Assembly (NCBI GenBank): GCA_963677175.2
Contig: CAXXES010000004.1
Location: 496,001-560,000, forward strand
Origin: Sunxiuqinia sp963677175
GTDB lineage: Bacteria; Bacteroidota; Bacteroidia; Bacteroidales; Prolixibacteraceae
Direction: 5' to 3'
DNA length: 64,000 nt
This document shows positions 25,021-33,258 of this stretch, piece after piece. The stretch's first letter is position 1, and each line of letters opens with the position of its first letter. Below the pieces are notes generated by a model. That model saw only the letters and a program-made list of their open reading frames with translations. It was not told the origin of the DNA and ran no database searches. The position numbers and the translations under genes are program-made.

Positions 25021-26274
25021 ATGACTTTATGGAATGAGACAAAATCAGTACCTGTAAGCCGGGAAATGGTCTGGCTTGCTTACAAGAAGGTAAAAGCCAA
25101 TGGGGGCAGTTCAGGGATCGATCAGGTTAGCATGGACGTGTTTGACCGGGATCGTTCCGGGCAGCTTTATAAGTTATGGAACCGCCTGTCATCGGGCAGT
25201 TATTTCCCGCCACCAGTCAAAGAAGTTGAGATACCAAAGAAAGACGGTAAAGTCCGTCAGTTAGGCATTCCAACCATTGGCGACCGTGTGGCGCAGGAAG
25301 TGGTCAAAGCGTATCTGGAACCTAGGTTCGAGCAGCTGTTTCATCCGAATTCGTACGGTTACCGACCGGGCAAAAGTGCCCATCAGGCGCTTGCTGCTGT
25401 TCGGGAAAACTGTAAGATGTACGATTGGGTAATCGATTTGGACATCAAAGGGTTCTTTGACAACATCGACCATCAGAAATTACTGCTTGCATTGAAGAAG
25501 CATGTGCCGGAGAAATGGTGCCTGATGTACCTTGACCGCTGGCTAAACACTCCTGTTTTGAAGAAAAGCGGGGAATTGGTTCAGGAACAAGGGAAAGGGA
25601 CACCGCAAGGGGGCGTAGTTAGTCCGCTTCTGGCCAATTTGTTTCTGCATTATGCTTTTGATGTTTGGCTGACCGGATTGAGCCATACTGTACGATTTGT
25701 AAGATATGCCGATGATGCAATCGTACACTGTAAAAGCCAGCGACAGGCGCAGTGGATCTTAGCCCGCATTAAAGAGCGGATGCAAAGCTGTGGATTGGAA
25801 TTGCACCCGGAGAAAACGAAAATCACTTACTGCAAGGATTACCGCCGAAAAGGCGACTACCGAACAGTGAAATTCGATTTTCTGGGTTACAGTTTTCATC
25901 CACGCACATGTAAATCCAATCGTGACGGGAAACTGTTTCTTGGATTTGACTGTGCCATCAGCACAAGTTCCAAGAAACGAATTGCCGATAAGATGGAGGA
26001 ACTGAACATCGTAGGACTAACCCACAAAAGTATTGTAGGGGTAGTCCAATTCCTGAACCCGTTTATCCGGGGTTGGGTAAACTATTACGCAAAGTTTAGG
26101 AAAAGTGCGATGAACCCGGTCTTTCATCTTTTGAGCAAGCGTTTGGTCCGCTGGGCACGCAAAAGGTACAAACGCTATAAAACCAGTCCACGCCGGGCCT
26201 GGCAGTGGTTTAACCGAGTCAGGGAACAGTTTCCCGGCTTATTTTATCATTGGCAGGTGGGCATAACTGGATGA
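25021..26274 (+). CDS. ltrA: Group II intron reverse transcriptase/maturase
   Basis: This 417-residue intron-encoded protein contains reverse transcriptase blocks from about residue 45 to 290. They are KKDGKVRQLGIPTIGDRV, SYGYRPGKSAHQAL, WVIDLDIKGFFDNIDH, GTPQGGVVSPLLAN, the catalytic RYADDAIVHC, and FDFLGYSF. The maturase region follows (about 330-400: VVQFLNPFIRGWVNYYAKF). No HNH endonuclease domain is present, as in bacterial classes A and C-F. It would help its host intron fold, splice and retrotranscribe into DNA. The frame is intact, even though the IS 73 bp beyond it breaks the intron's 3' domain. The ATG lies 8 bases after a GAGG-like site. Confidence 0.95.
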   Translation: MTLWNETKSVPVSREMVWLAYKKVKANGGSSGIDQVSMDVFDRDRSGQLYKLWNRLSSGSYFPPPVKEVEIPKKDGKVRQLGIPTIGDRVAQEVVKAYLEPRFEQLFHPNSYGYRPGKSAHQALAAVRENCKMYDWVIDLDIKGFFDNIDHQKLLLALKKHVPEKWCLMYLDRWLNTPVLKKSGELVQEQGKGTPQGGVVSPLLANLFLHYAFDVWLTGLSHTVRFVRYADDAIVHCKSQRQAQWILARIKERMQSCGLELHPEKTKITYCKDYRRKGDYRTVKFDFLGYSFHPRTCKSNRDGKLFLGFDCAISTSSKKRIADKMEELNIVGLTHKSIVGVVQFLNPFIRGWVNYYAKFRKSAMNPVFHLLSKRLVRWARKRYKRYKTSPRRAWQWFNRVREQFPGLFYHWQVGITG

Positions 26275-26346
26275 AACGTTTAGATTTGTATAACAAGAGC
26301 CGGATGACGGGAGACTGTCAAGTCCGGTTCTGTGAGAGGCTTAGGG

Positions 26347-28105
26347 AAATGTCGTTAAGTTAAGCCATCAGATATCTCATTTCATGTTCAAGTATGTTGA
26401 TGCCCATGATTTTTTGTTAAGTTTTCCAGCGTTTTTTATTGCTGTATTGCCATGTAAATTACGATTGAAAAATCCATTGATATTTTTGAAACTTCAACCT
26501 ACGCACAATTTGATTTTTAAGCAATTGATTACGTTTGTGTTATTGGATTTCACACTTCATTACAACAGGGCATAGTTACCCCAGTCGGGACAAAACGTAT
26601 TTCCCAATTACCACTCTTCCTGTTATGTGTAATTTTCTATCTTGGGTTTTTATATGCAGTAGGATATATGCGCTTGCTCTTCCTAAAGTTATGTGGGATT
26701 TTTCGGTTTGGCCTTATTATTTCAATATTTGCACAGAATAGTTCAAGTAGCAGAAAGAGATATTCTTTTACCTTACTTGCTGGACGAACCATTAGCAATA
26801 TTACCGAGTCTTTCATTTTGCTCAATGCCTGGGTAAAGTTTAGTTGGTATGTGGCTTTGCGCCCTTTTGTCTGCTTTTTTATTTTCGCATGGGCAGGAAA
26901 AGCAAGTATTGCAGTAAGGTTCCCGGTAAATATCTTGGCATGGAAATCCTGTTTTACAGCCAAAGGGCTTTTCCCTGTAAAGGTTTCAATTTGTGCCCTG
27001 GATTTTAGGTGTTTGTACGATTCTTCAACAAACCAACGCTGGTGATACAGGTTTTCAAACTTTTCATATTCTATTTCATCCAAAAGGTTGGTTACCAGTA
27101 CTTCTTTTTCCCCTGTATCAAGTTCGATACAAACAAAGCGTAGTTTCAATGACTTACTCCCCAGTCCAAGTTTTTTACATTTTTGGTTACTGGCTTTGCT
27201 TGCATAAATTTCTGCTATCATTTCTTTTTTACCCGATGCGGCCAGTTCCCTGGCCAGCTTCCATGAACCGACTTTTAAACGTGCACAAAAATGCATCCCT
27301 TTTGAAAGCAACAATGCAAACATCCAAAACGAAGCATAGTTCCTGTCAAAGAGGAGTAAATCTCCCTTTTGCAGGTGCCCAATGTGCTGCTCTGCCAGTT
27401 CATGTTCTCCTGTGCGGTAATTGTCAAGGCATGCATCAACCACAATATGATTCAGCATATCGTAAGCTTGCGACAGTTTTGCCAATATTATTGGTGTTCC
27501 GGTTTCAGATGTGTCGGCCACCCCAAATCCATCAATAATCTTTTCACTCATGGGCAAACGACAGGTAGAACCATCGATGGCTATCAACCTGTAACCGTGC
27601 CATTTTTCATACTCAAAATTAGAGTAAAAAAACTCAACCTGGTCGTGGTTCAACTCTTCGAATGCCTGATAGCCCAACTTTTTCCGTGCCTGGCTAAAAG
27701 CACTTTTGGTAACTTCGTTGGACGGCAATTCTTTATGGTGAAGTATTTTGAAGAAATTATCCAACTCTGTTTGTAGGGAAGATTTCAGAAGGTTAGACAA
27801 GAACAGGAAAACACCGACAAAACTTAAACTCCGCTGTCGGATAAAAGCTTTTGTGTCAGACCTGTGACGTTCTAAAAAATCTTGGGAAAATAACTTTTCT
27901 TTCAGCGTTTTAATAAGTTTGGCATGGTTTTTAGTTCAAATCCGATGCCAACTCCGAAACTTTTTTGATGTTTTTTCTGTTCATTATTCTATGATTTTAT
28001 ATTAATAACTACCTTAAATATAGCACTTTAATAGAAGATAAGAAAGTTATATTGAGCTGGATAATTGAAAGTTACGAACATTATTTTCTTAACTTAACGA
28101 CATTT
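26347..28105 (-). mobile_element. IS4-family insertion sequence, copy 1
   Basis: The element is 1759 bp, bounded by perfect inverted ends AAATGTCGTTAAGTTAAG / CTTAACTTAACGACATTT. It is flanked by the 11-bp direct repeat GAGGCTTAGGG (26336-26346 and 28106-28116), which marks a clean insertion into domain VI of the group II intron. It carries one transposase gene on the minus strand. A second copy of the same length lies at 30085-31843. Target duplications of 9-12 bp fit the IS4 group. Confidence 0.93.
26637..27800 (-). CDS. IS4-family DDE transposase (copy 1)
   Basis: The protein is 387 residues from a TTG codon. The DDE residues sit in IAIDGSTCRLP (first Asp) and LLFDRNYASFWMF (second Asp). 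The family YREK signature is present as YHQRWFVEESYKHLK. The reading frame stays open another 45 codons upstream, to an in-frame TGA at 27936-27938. That stretch has transposase-like sequence (KLFSQDFLERHRSDTKAFIRQ) but no ATG, GTG or TTG. The true N-terminus may therefore begin at a rare start, or by frameshifting from a short overlapping frame. Three residues differ from copy 2 (Glu/Lys near 12, Gly/Glu near 92, Ala/Thr near 187). Confidence 0.9.
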   Translation of the reverse strand: MSNLLKSSLQTELDNFFKILHHKELPSNEVTKSAFSQARKKLGYQAFEELNHDQVEFFYSNFEYEKWHGYRLIAIDGSTCRLPMSEKIIDGFGVADTSETGTPIILAKLSQAYDMLNHIVVDACLDNYRTGEHELAEQHIGHLQKGDLLLFDRNYASFWMFALLLSKGMHFCARLKVGSWKLARELAASGKKEMIAEIYASKASNQKCKKLGLGSKSLKLRFVCIELDTGEKEVLVTNLLDEIEYEKFENLYHQRWFVEESYKHLKSRAQIETFTGKSPLAVKQDFHAKIFTGNLTAILAFPAHAKIKKQTKGRKATYQLNFTQALSKMKDSVILLMVRPASKVKEYLFLLLELFCANIEIIRPNRKIPHNFRKSKRIYPTAYKNPR

Positions 28106-28189
28106 GAGGCTTAGGGTGAAACTCCCTTTGCCTACTCGACCACCAACCGTTGGGCGTCATTATAACGAGAGCTGTATCAATTTGAATCT

Positions 28190-28606
28190 ATGACTGAACA
28201 GAACAATTTAGAATCTATTCTGAAATTATTATCCAAAGAAATGGATATTGGATGTCAGGGATATATTGACGTTGATAATTTTAGAGAATTTAATTTAAAG
28301 TTTAGTTACTCCCAAGGAGATGAATGCTTGAATAGATTAGAAAAACTAATTAAAGAAGAAGTATCACCTAACTGTCTTGTGCGAATTGGTAGTGATGAAT
28401 TTTACTTTTCCTTAAATTCTGATTTTAAAAGTGCAAAAGAGAATATTTTTAATTTATTTAAACTGGTTCAAAATGAACTTGGCTTTACGGTTTCAATTGG
28501 TGTTACCGAACAAAAAGGACTTCTTCCGGAAGCTCTTCTTTACAAATTGAAACAGAATACACAAATTGCAAAAATTAATGGGAAAAATAAGTTATACATA
28601 GAATGA
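28190..28606 (+). CDS. Stand-alone GGDEF-domain protein (GSDEF variant)
   Basis: This 138-residue protein is essentially one nucleotide-cyclase palm domain without a sensor or dimerisation region. The metal-binding Asp lies in YIDVDNFREFN (about D27). N35 and D44 match the guanine-contacting Asn and Asp of PleD, the signature is RIGSDEF (67-71), and VSIGV (101-105) and KINGKNKL near the end complete the family pattern. Second-position Ser instead of Gly is a tolerated variation in some active diguanylate cyclases. No RxxD inhibitory site precedes the signature. It may make c-di-GMP or another dinucleotide. It overlaps the next gene by ATGA, so the two are coupled. A minimal CRISPR-polymerase-like enzyme is an alternative reading, less well supported. 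Confidence 0.82.
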   Translation: MTEQNNLESILKLLSKEMDIGCQGYIDVDNFREFNLKFSYSQGDECLNRLEKLIKEEVSPNCLVRIGSDEFYFSLNSDFKSAKENIFNLFKLVQNELGFTVSIGVTEQKGLLPEALLYKLKQNTQIAKINGKNKLYIE

Positions 28607-30021
28607 GATATGCTTTAATTGACAATTCGACATTAACAGGAATTCAGAGGTTACTAGGTGAAATCCCAGTTAAAAATAAAACAATAATTGATAATGATAT
28701 TATTGCTTTTGAGAACTATATTCAAGCAATATTATTCTACGATAATATTATCTGCATTGACGACTATAAAGAGAAATATAGAAATAATCGTATCAGTTAT
28801 TTTCCAGAAGTTAGGTTTATTTCGAAGGACATATTTGATTATAATGGTTTATCTGAGTCCGCAAATGAAATAACTAAAAATATCTCTCTTGAAATTCGTG
28901 GTGGCAAAATATCGGATAAAGATTTTAAGGAATATTTTGAAAGGTTACAAATGACTTTTCAGTTTACTTGGGATATGTCTTCTAGTGAATTTTTTCTAAC
29001 TCAGAAAATGCTACTTGGAGATACAATTCTTAGCCAAGACCATTTTAGCGTAATACATTCACTATTATTCAAAGAAAATAATGAACAATATGAAGTTACT
29101 GCTCCTTTGCCCGAAAAGCAACCTGTCCTTTTTGATAGTAGAGGAAATAAAATTACAATTAATACGGAGACAGGAAAACTGAATTCATCCGTTGGGGATG
29201 GATTTTCTCCTCAATTTAAAGCATTAGTTTCGAGTCTAAACTGGATGTCGCAACGAACTGCATTTTATGTGTTAGCAGCGGAATATTTATGTGCAGATTT
29301 ATTCATTCAACCAATAAGACAATCATTCTTGCAAAACATAATAAAACGGACTTATCCAAGCTATAAACTTGGCGTTTTTAATGATTTTAGGAATTCTATA
29401 AATAATCAATCGGAAGATACAGTAAAACATTTACTGGCAAATTCAGATAATTTCGGGGTATCTGTTGATATTCCATTATTTTCAGCATATTTTGCGCAAA
29501 AAACTGGTAATCCTCAAGATATAATTGCCGCTGCGTATAATGAGCGTGATAAAAAGTGTTTCCAAGATGCCAGAGTAAAATTGAGAGAACTAAACCTTCT
29601 TTTAGAAGACGGGAAAAGGGGAAAATTTATTCGAGATATTAACCTATTAACAAACTCTATTAATGATAACTTTAAAAGTATAGAAAGCAAATATGGATTA
29701 GGTAATAAACAAGGATTTGCAACAAGTCAGTTAAAATTTTTATTCAGTTTTATTCCAAGTGCTGACAATATTAAAATACCGAAAATACTAGATATTAGAG
29801 TTAAAGAGTTGGAATTCATGAAACACTTAGTTCCAAGAAAAGGGTTTAATGCAGTTTATAGGAACGTGATTGAAGACTTACTTGAGTTTGACTCACTAGG
29901 AAAGTATAAGGATATCTTGATTTCAAAAGTATCATATCATAAAGAAGCTACTTCATATGACATTAAAACAGAAGACCCGAAATATGTAAGAGCGAGTTCT
30001 TATTGGAAGAAACCGATGTAA
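28603..30021 (+). CDS. Unknown protein coupled to the GGDEF gene
   Basis: I do not recognise the family of this 472-residue protein. There is no signal peptide or membrane helix, so it is probably cytoplasmic. The N-terminus MRYALIDNSTLTGIQRLLG loosely resembles the first strand and acidic residue of a PIN-like nuclease, and it is followed by AILFYDNIICIDDYKEKY. This is only suggestive because no second acidic cluster is obvious. The middle (about 150-260) contains a glycine/polar segment and a helical, tyrosine-rich part. The rest is mainly helical and basic. Start and upstream stop overlap in ATGA, so stoichiometric production with the GGDEF protein is expected. It may be the effector that reads the nucleotide made by its partner. 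Confidence 0.7.
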   Translation: MRYALIDNSTLTGIQRLLGEIPVKNKTIIDNDIIAFENYIQAILFYDNIICIDDYKEKYRNNRISYFPEVRFISKDIFDYNGLSESANEITKNISLEIRGGKISDKDFKEYFERLQMTFQFTWDMSSSEFFLTQKMLLGDTILSQDHFSVIHSLLFKENNEQYEVTAPLPEKQPVLFDSRGNKITINTETGKLNSSVGDGFSPQFKALVSSLNWMSQRTAFYVLAAEYLCADLFIQPIRQSFLQNIIKRTYPSYKLGVFNDFRNSINNQSEDTVKHLLANSDNFGVSVDIPLFSAYFAQKTGNPQDIIAAAYNERDKKCFQDARVKLRELNLLLEDGKRGKFIRDINLLTNSINDNFKSIESKYGLGNKQGFATSQLKFLFSFIPSADNIKIPKILDIRVKELEFMKHLVPRKGFNAVYRNVIEDLLEFDSLGKYKDILISKVSYHKEATSYDIKTEDPKYVRASSYWKKPM

Positions 30022-30039
30022 ATAAATAACGAACGCCCA

Positions 30040-30084
30040 ATCGAGTAGACTGCCCCGCCAGTAGCTACTGACGGGGAGAGCCTC
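30040..30084 (-). mobile_element. Group II intron 3'-end remnant (reverse orientation)
   Basis: Read on the minus strand, the sequence is GAGGCTCTCCCC, a hairpin, then CAGTCTACTCGAT. This matches the domain VI end of the intron at 28106-28140 (GAGGC...CTACTCGAC) but with different stem bases. Everything 5' of domain VI is gone and the IS abuts the GAGGC. It shows that a second intron once lay here, pointing toward the GGDEF module. Confidence 0.6.
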
Positions 30085-31843
30085 AAATGTCGTTAAGTTA
30101 AGCCATCAGATATCTCATTTCATGTTCAAGTATGTTGATGCCCATGATTTTTTGTTAAGTTTTCCAGCGTTTTTTATTGCTGTATTGCCATGTAAATTAC
30201 GATTGAAAAATCCATTGATATTTTTGAAACTTCAACCTACGCACAATTTGATTTTTAAGCAATTGATTACGTTTGTGTTATTGGATTTCACACCTCATTA
30301 CAACAGGGCATAGTTACCCCAGTCGGGACAAAACGTATTTCCCAATTACCACTCTTCCTGTTATGTGTAATTTTCTATCTTGGGTTTTTATATGCAGTAG
30401 GATATATGCGCTTGCTCTTCCTAAAGTTATGTGGGATTTTTCGGTTTGGCCTTATTATTTCAATATTTGCACAGAATAGTTCAAGTAGCAGAAAGAGATA
30501 TTCTTTTACCTTACTTGCTGGACGAACCATTAGCAATATTACCGAGTCTTTCATTTTGCTCAATGCCTGGGTAAAGTTTAGTTGGTATGTGGCTTTGCGC
30601 CCTTTTGTCTGCTTTTTTATTTTCGCATGGGCAGGAAAAGCAAGTATTGCAGTAAGGTTCCCGGTAAATATCTTGGCATGGAAATCCTGTTTTACAGCCA
30701 AAGGGCTTTTCCCTGTAAAGGTTTCAATTTGTGCCCTGGATTTTAGGTGTTTGTACGATTCTTCAACAAACCAACGCTGGTGATACAGGTTTTCAAACTT
30801 TTCATATTCTATTTCATCCAAAAGGTTGGTTACCAGTACTTCTTTTTCCCCTGTATCAAGTTCGATACAAACAAAGCGTAGTTTCAATGACTTACTCCCC
30901 AGTCCAAGTTTTTTACATTTTTGGTTACTGGCTTTGCTTGCATAAATTTCTGCTATCATTTCTTTTTTACCCGATGCGGTCAGTTCCCTGGCCAGCTTCC
31001 ATGAACCGACTTTTAAACGTGCACAAAAATGCATCCCTTTTGAAAGCAACAATGCAAACATCCAAAACGAAGCATAGTTCCTGTCAAAGAGGAGTAAATC
31101 TCCCTTTTGCAGGTGCCCAATGTGCTGCTCTGCCAGTTCATGTTCTCCTGTGCGGTAATTGTCAAGGCATGCATCAACCACAATATGATTCAGCATATCG
31201 TAAGCTTGCGACAGTTTTGCCAATATTATTGGTGTTCCGGTTTCAGATGTGTCGGCCACCCCAAATTCATCAATAATCTTTTCACTCATGGGCAAACGAC
31301 AGGTAGAACCATCGATGGCTATCAACCTGTAACCGTGCCATTTTTCATACTCAAAATTAGAGTAAAAAAACTCAACCTGGTCGTGGTTCAACTCTTCGAA
31401 TGCCTGATAGCCCAACTTTTTCCGTGCCTGGCTAAAAGCACTTTTGGTAACTTCGTTGGACGGCAATTCTTTATGGTGAAGTATTTTGAAGAAATTATCC
31501 AACTTTGTTTGTAGGGAAGATTTCAGAAGGTTAGACAAGAACAGGAAAACACCGACAAAACTTAAACTCCGCTGTCGGATAAAAGCTTTTGTGTCAGACC
31601 TGTGACGTTCTAAAAAATCTTGGGAAAATAACTTTTCTTTCAGCGTTTTAATAAGTTTGGCATGGTTTTTAGTTCAAATCCGATGCCAACTCCGAAACTT
31701 TTTTGATGTTTTTTCTGTTCATTATTCTATGATTTTATATTAATAACTACCTTAAATATAGCACTTTAATAGAAGATAAAAAAGTTATATTGAGCTGGAT
31801 AATTGAAAGTTACGAACATTATTTTCTTAACTTAACGACATTT
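30085..31843 (-). mobile_element. IS4-family insertion sequence, copy 2 (no target duplication)
   Basis: This copy is also 1759 bp, with the same 18-bp inverted ends as copy 1 and only scattered base differences. The flanks do not form a direct repeat: the left side ends GGGAGAGCCTC and the right side begins GAGGCTGGAGG. Each side is instead domain VI of a different group II intron, in opposite orientations. The simplest reading is recombination between two earlier copies that had each entered an intron. Confidence 0.92.
30375..31538 (-). CDS. IS4-family DDE transposase (copy 2)
   Basis: This 387-residue protein is nearly identical to the product of copy 1, with the same Asp-Asp-Glu residues and YREK signature. 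It likewise begins at TTG, with a longer open frame upstream (to about 31673) that has no standard start. The few differences are single-residue changes (QTKLDN, IIDEFG, ELTASG). The near identity of the two copies indicates recent spread, and gives long directly oriented homology flanking the GGDEF module. Recombination between them could therefore delete that module. Confidence 0.9.
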   Translation of the reverse strand: MSNLLKSSLQTKLDNFFKILHHKELPSNEVTKSAFSQARKKLGYQAFEELNHDQVEFFYSNFEYEKWHGYRLIAIDGSTCRLPMSEKIIDEFGVADTSETGTPIILAKLSQAYDMLNHIVVDACLDNYRTGEHELAEQHIGHLQKGDLLLFDRNYASFWMFALLLSKGMHFCARLKVGSWKLARELTASGKKEMIAEIYASKASNQKCKKLGLGSKSLKLRFVCIELDTGEKEVLVTNLLDEIEYEKFENLYHQRWFVEESYKHLKSRAQIETFTGKSPLAVKQDFHAKIFTGNLTAILAFPAHAKIKKQTKGRKATYQLNFTQALSKMKDSVILLMVRPASKVKEYLFLLLELFCANIEIIRPNRKIPHNFRKSKRIYPTAYKNPR

Positions 31844-31878
31844 GAGGCTGGAGGGGAGGTTCCTCCAGCCTACTCGAT
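31844..31878 (+). mobile_element. Group II intron 3'-end remnant (forward)
   Basis: GAGGCTGGAGG, then TTCCTCCAGCCTACTCGAT, forms a domain VI-like stem with the same terminal CCTACTCGAY as the intron at 28106-28140 but different, compensating stem bases. Domains I-V and the maturase are absent. It is a third intron trace in 8 kb, again cut exactly at GAGGC by the IS. Confidence 0.6.
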
Positions 31879-32018
31879 TTTGCGGAACGTTGTGTTTAAT
31901 TTAAACGGAGAGACGCGAATTTCTTAAAGAAAAGGTTGAAAAGTGTAAATAAAAAAAACAGGAAATACTGGAAAATGGATTTCAACTAAATTCATAATTT
32001 CAAAAAGCGACTTATCAT

Positions 32019-32420
32019 ATGGAATACTTGGGTTCTTGTTTGTGCAAAGGAATTAAATTTAAAGTTATAGGTGACTTTGAGAGTTTTTATTTATGCCATT
32101 GCAGATATTGTAGGAAAGACACAGGGTCGGCTCATGCTGCAAATTTATTTTCCTCAACAGCTAAACTAGAATGGATAAAAACGGAAACAGAAATTAAAAG
32201 ATTTCAACCACACAAAAGTAATCATGTAAAGGCCTTTTGTACAAATTGTGGTTCAGCTCTGCCCAATTTACAAATGGAGGGTATGCTTTTAGTAGTTCCA
32301 GCAGGATCTTTAGATACTAAATTAGAAAAACGACCTAATGCACATATTTTTATCTCAAATAAAGCAAGTTGGGATGAGTCGCTGGAAGAAATAAATAAAC
32401 TTGAACGTTTCCCAGAATAA
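32019..32420 (+). CDS. GFA/CENP-V-family zinc protein
   Basis: This 133-residue protein has the cysteine pattern of glutathione-dependent formaldehyde-activating-like proteins: CLCKG near residue 7, CHCRYCRK near 27, and FCTNCGS near 71. These bind two zinc ions. The family adds or handles thiol adducts of aldehydes, but most members in Bacteroidota have no proven activity. It stands alone between mobile-element debris and the sigma factor at 32756, and was probably acquired with the surrounding AT-rich DNA. The length is normal for the family. Confidence 0.88.
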   Translation: MEYLGSCLCKGIKFKVIGDFESFYLCHCRYCRKDTGSAHAANLFSSTAKLEWIKTETEIKRFQPHKSNHVKAFCTNCGSALPNLQMEGMLLVVPAGSLDTKLEKRPNAHIFISNKASWDESLEEINKLERFPE

Positions 32421-32755
32421 GAAATAAATATAAAGAAAACTGCTCCTGATTTCTTGTTGATTAATAGACAACAAGAAACAACTTAATGGAGATTAATCGA
32501 TTTGAAAAATAGAAAAACTAAGCATAATACGCGTTAAAGCGCATGGCTAAGTGTCACACTTGTAGTAAGTTTGATCTAATAAAGCACATTCTTAACCGCC
32601 AGAAAATTACTACCTATAAAATTAGCCACGCACCATATCGCTATACATTAGCAACAAATTGAAAAAGAATCCTACCATTGAAAAATTCTTTTTACATAGT
32701 CTGTGATTATTCTCTCTTTTTTACGAATAATATAGAAAACAATAAAATATTCTGA
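32421..32755. other. AT-rich intergenic region with a hairpin
   Basis: A perfect 10-bp stem TTTCTTGTTG / CAACAAGAAA (32450-32478, 9-base loop) lies 30 bases after the GFA gene. It lacks a T-run and may be a weak terminator. The rest holds no gene. The ~60 bases before 32756 are very AT-rich and should contain the promoter of the sigma/membrane-protein pair. Confidence 0.4.
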
Positions 32756-33247
32756 GTGGAAAAGGAAAAGTTTATTTCAATCATTAGAGACAATCAAAAT
32801 CTAATTTTCAAAATCTGTTACACATATTGTAAGAATTCTGAAAATAGAAAAGATTTGGAGCAAGAAATATTATTGCAATTGTGGAAATCATTCAAAAAAT
32901 TTGACGGACGCGTTAAGATTTCAACTTGGATATACAGAATTGCTTTAAATACTGCGATTTCTTTTTATCGAAATGATTGTAAAGTAAAAGATAAAACTTT
33001 ACAAATTGATGCATCAATTATTTCTCTTTCCATCGTAGAAGAAAATTCTGAATTAGAGGAGAGCATTTCAATTCTTTATCAATTAATAGAAAAACTAAAT
33101 GAATTTGATAAGGCATTGATATTGCTTTATTTAGACAACAATAAATATTTGGATATTGCTGTTATTCTTGGAATTTCAGAAACAAATGTAGCTACAAAAA
33201 TCTATAGGATTAAGAAAATTCTCAAAACACAATTTAGTAACATTTAA
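32756..33247 (+). CDS. ECF sigma factor
   Basis: This 163-residue sigma factor starts at GTG. Region 2 covers about residues 10-75 (NLIFKICYTYCKNSENRKDLEQEILLQLWKSF, then STWIYRIALNTAISF). Region 4 covers about 105-155 (LDIAVILGISETNVATKIYRIKK). It differs in length and sequence from the FecI-like factor at 969, and its partner is not FecR. The gene 11 bp downstream encodes a membrane protein of the right size to act as its anti-sigma factor. It probably responds to an envelope signal. Confidence 0.9.
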   Translation: MEKEKFISIIRDNQNLIFKICYTYCKNSENRKDLEQEILLQLWKSFKKFDGRVKISTWIYRIALNTAISFYRNDCKVKDKTLQIDASIISLSIVEENSELEESISILYQLIEKLNEFDKALILLYLDNNKYLDIAVILGISETNVATKIYRIKKILKTQFSNI

Positions 33248-33258
33248 AATTTACAATT

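Larger units (their letters stand above)
24472..28140 (+). mobile_element. Group II intron, interrupted by an IS4-family element
   Basis: The intron RNA is proposed to start at GTGTGCCGAG (24472), fitting the GUGYG consensus. A ~550-base structured 5' part follows, then the intron-encoded protein (25021-26274). Domain V is at 26297-26331, starting GAGCCGG and ending CCGGTTCT with the AGC triad. Domain VI begins GAGGCTTAGGG and, after removing the IS at 26347-28105 and one 11-bp target duplication, continues tgaaactccctttgcctactcgac to the 3' end at about 28140. The element is about 1.9 kb without the IS. The insertion separates most of domain VI from domain V by 1.76 kb, so splicing is probably lost. 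Boundaries are inferred from consensus only. Confidence 0.75.

Noticed and set aside
28190..28606. CRISPR-polymerase (mCpol) identity for the GGDEF protein
   Set aside because: IDVDNFREFN, GSDEF and SIGV follow the ordinary GGDEF pattern, and no CRISPR array or cas gene is in the window. Kept only as a weak alternative.
26668..31514. Several long forward frames inside both IS copies
   Set aside because: They are antisense shadows of the minus-strand transposase genes and repeat identically in both copies.
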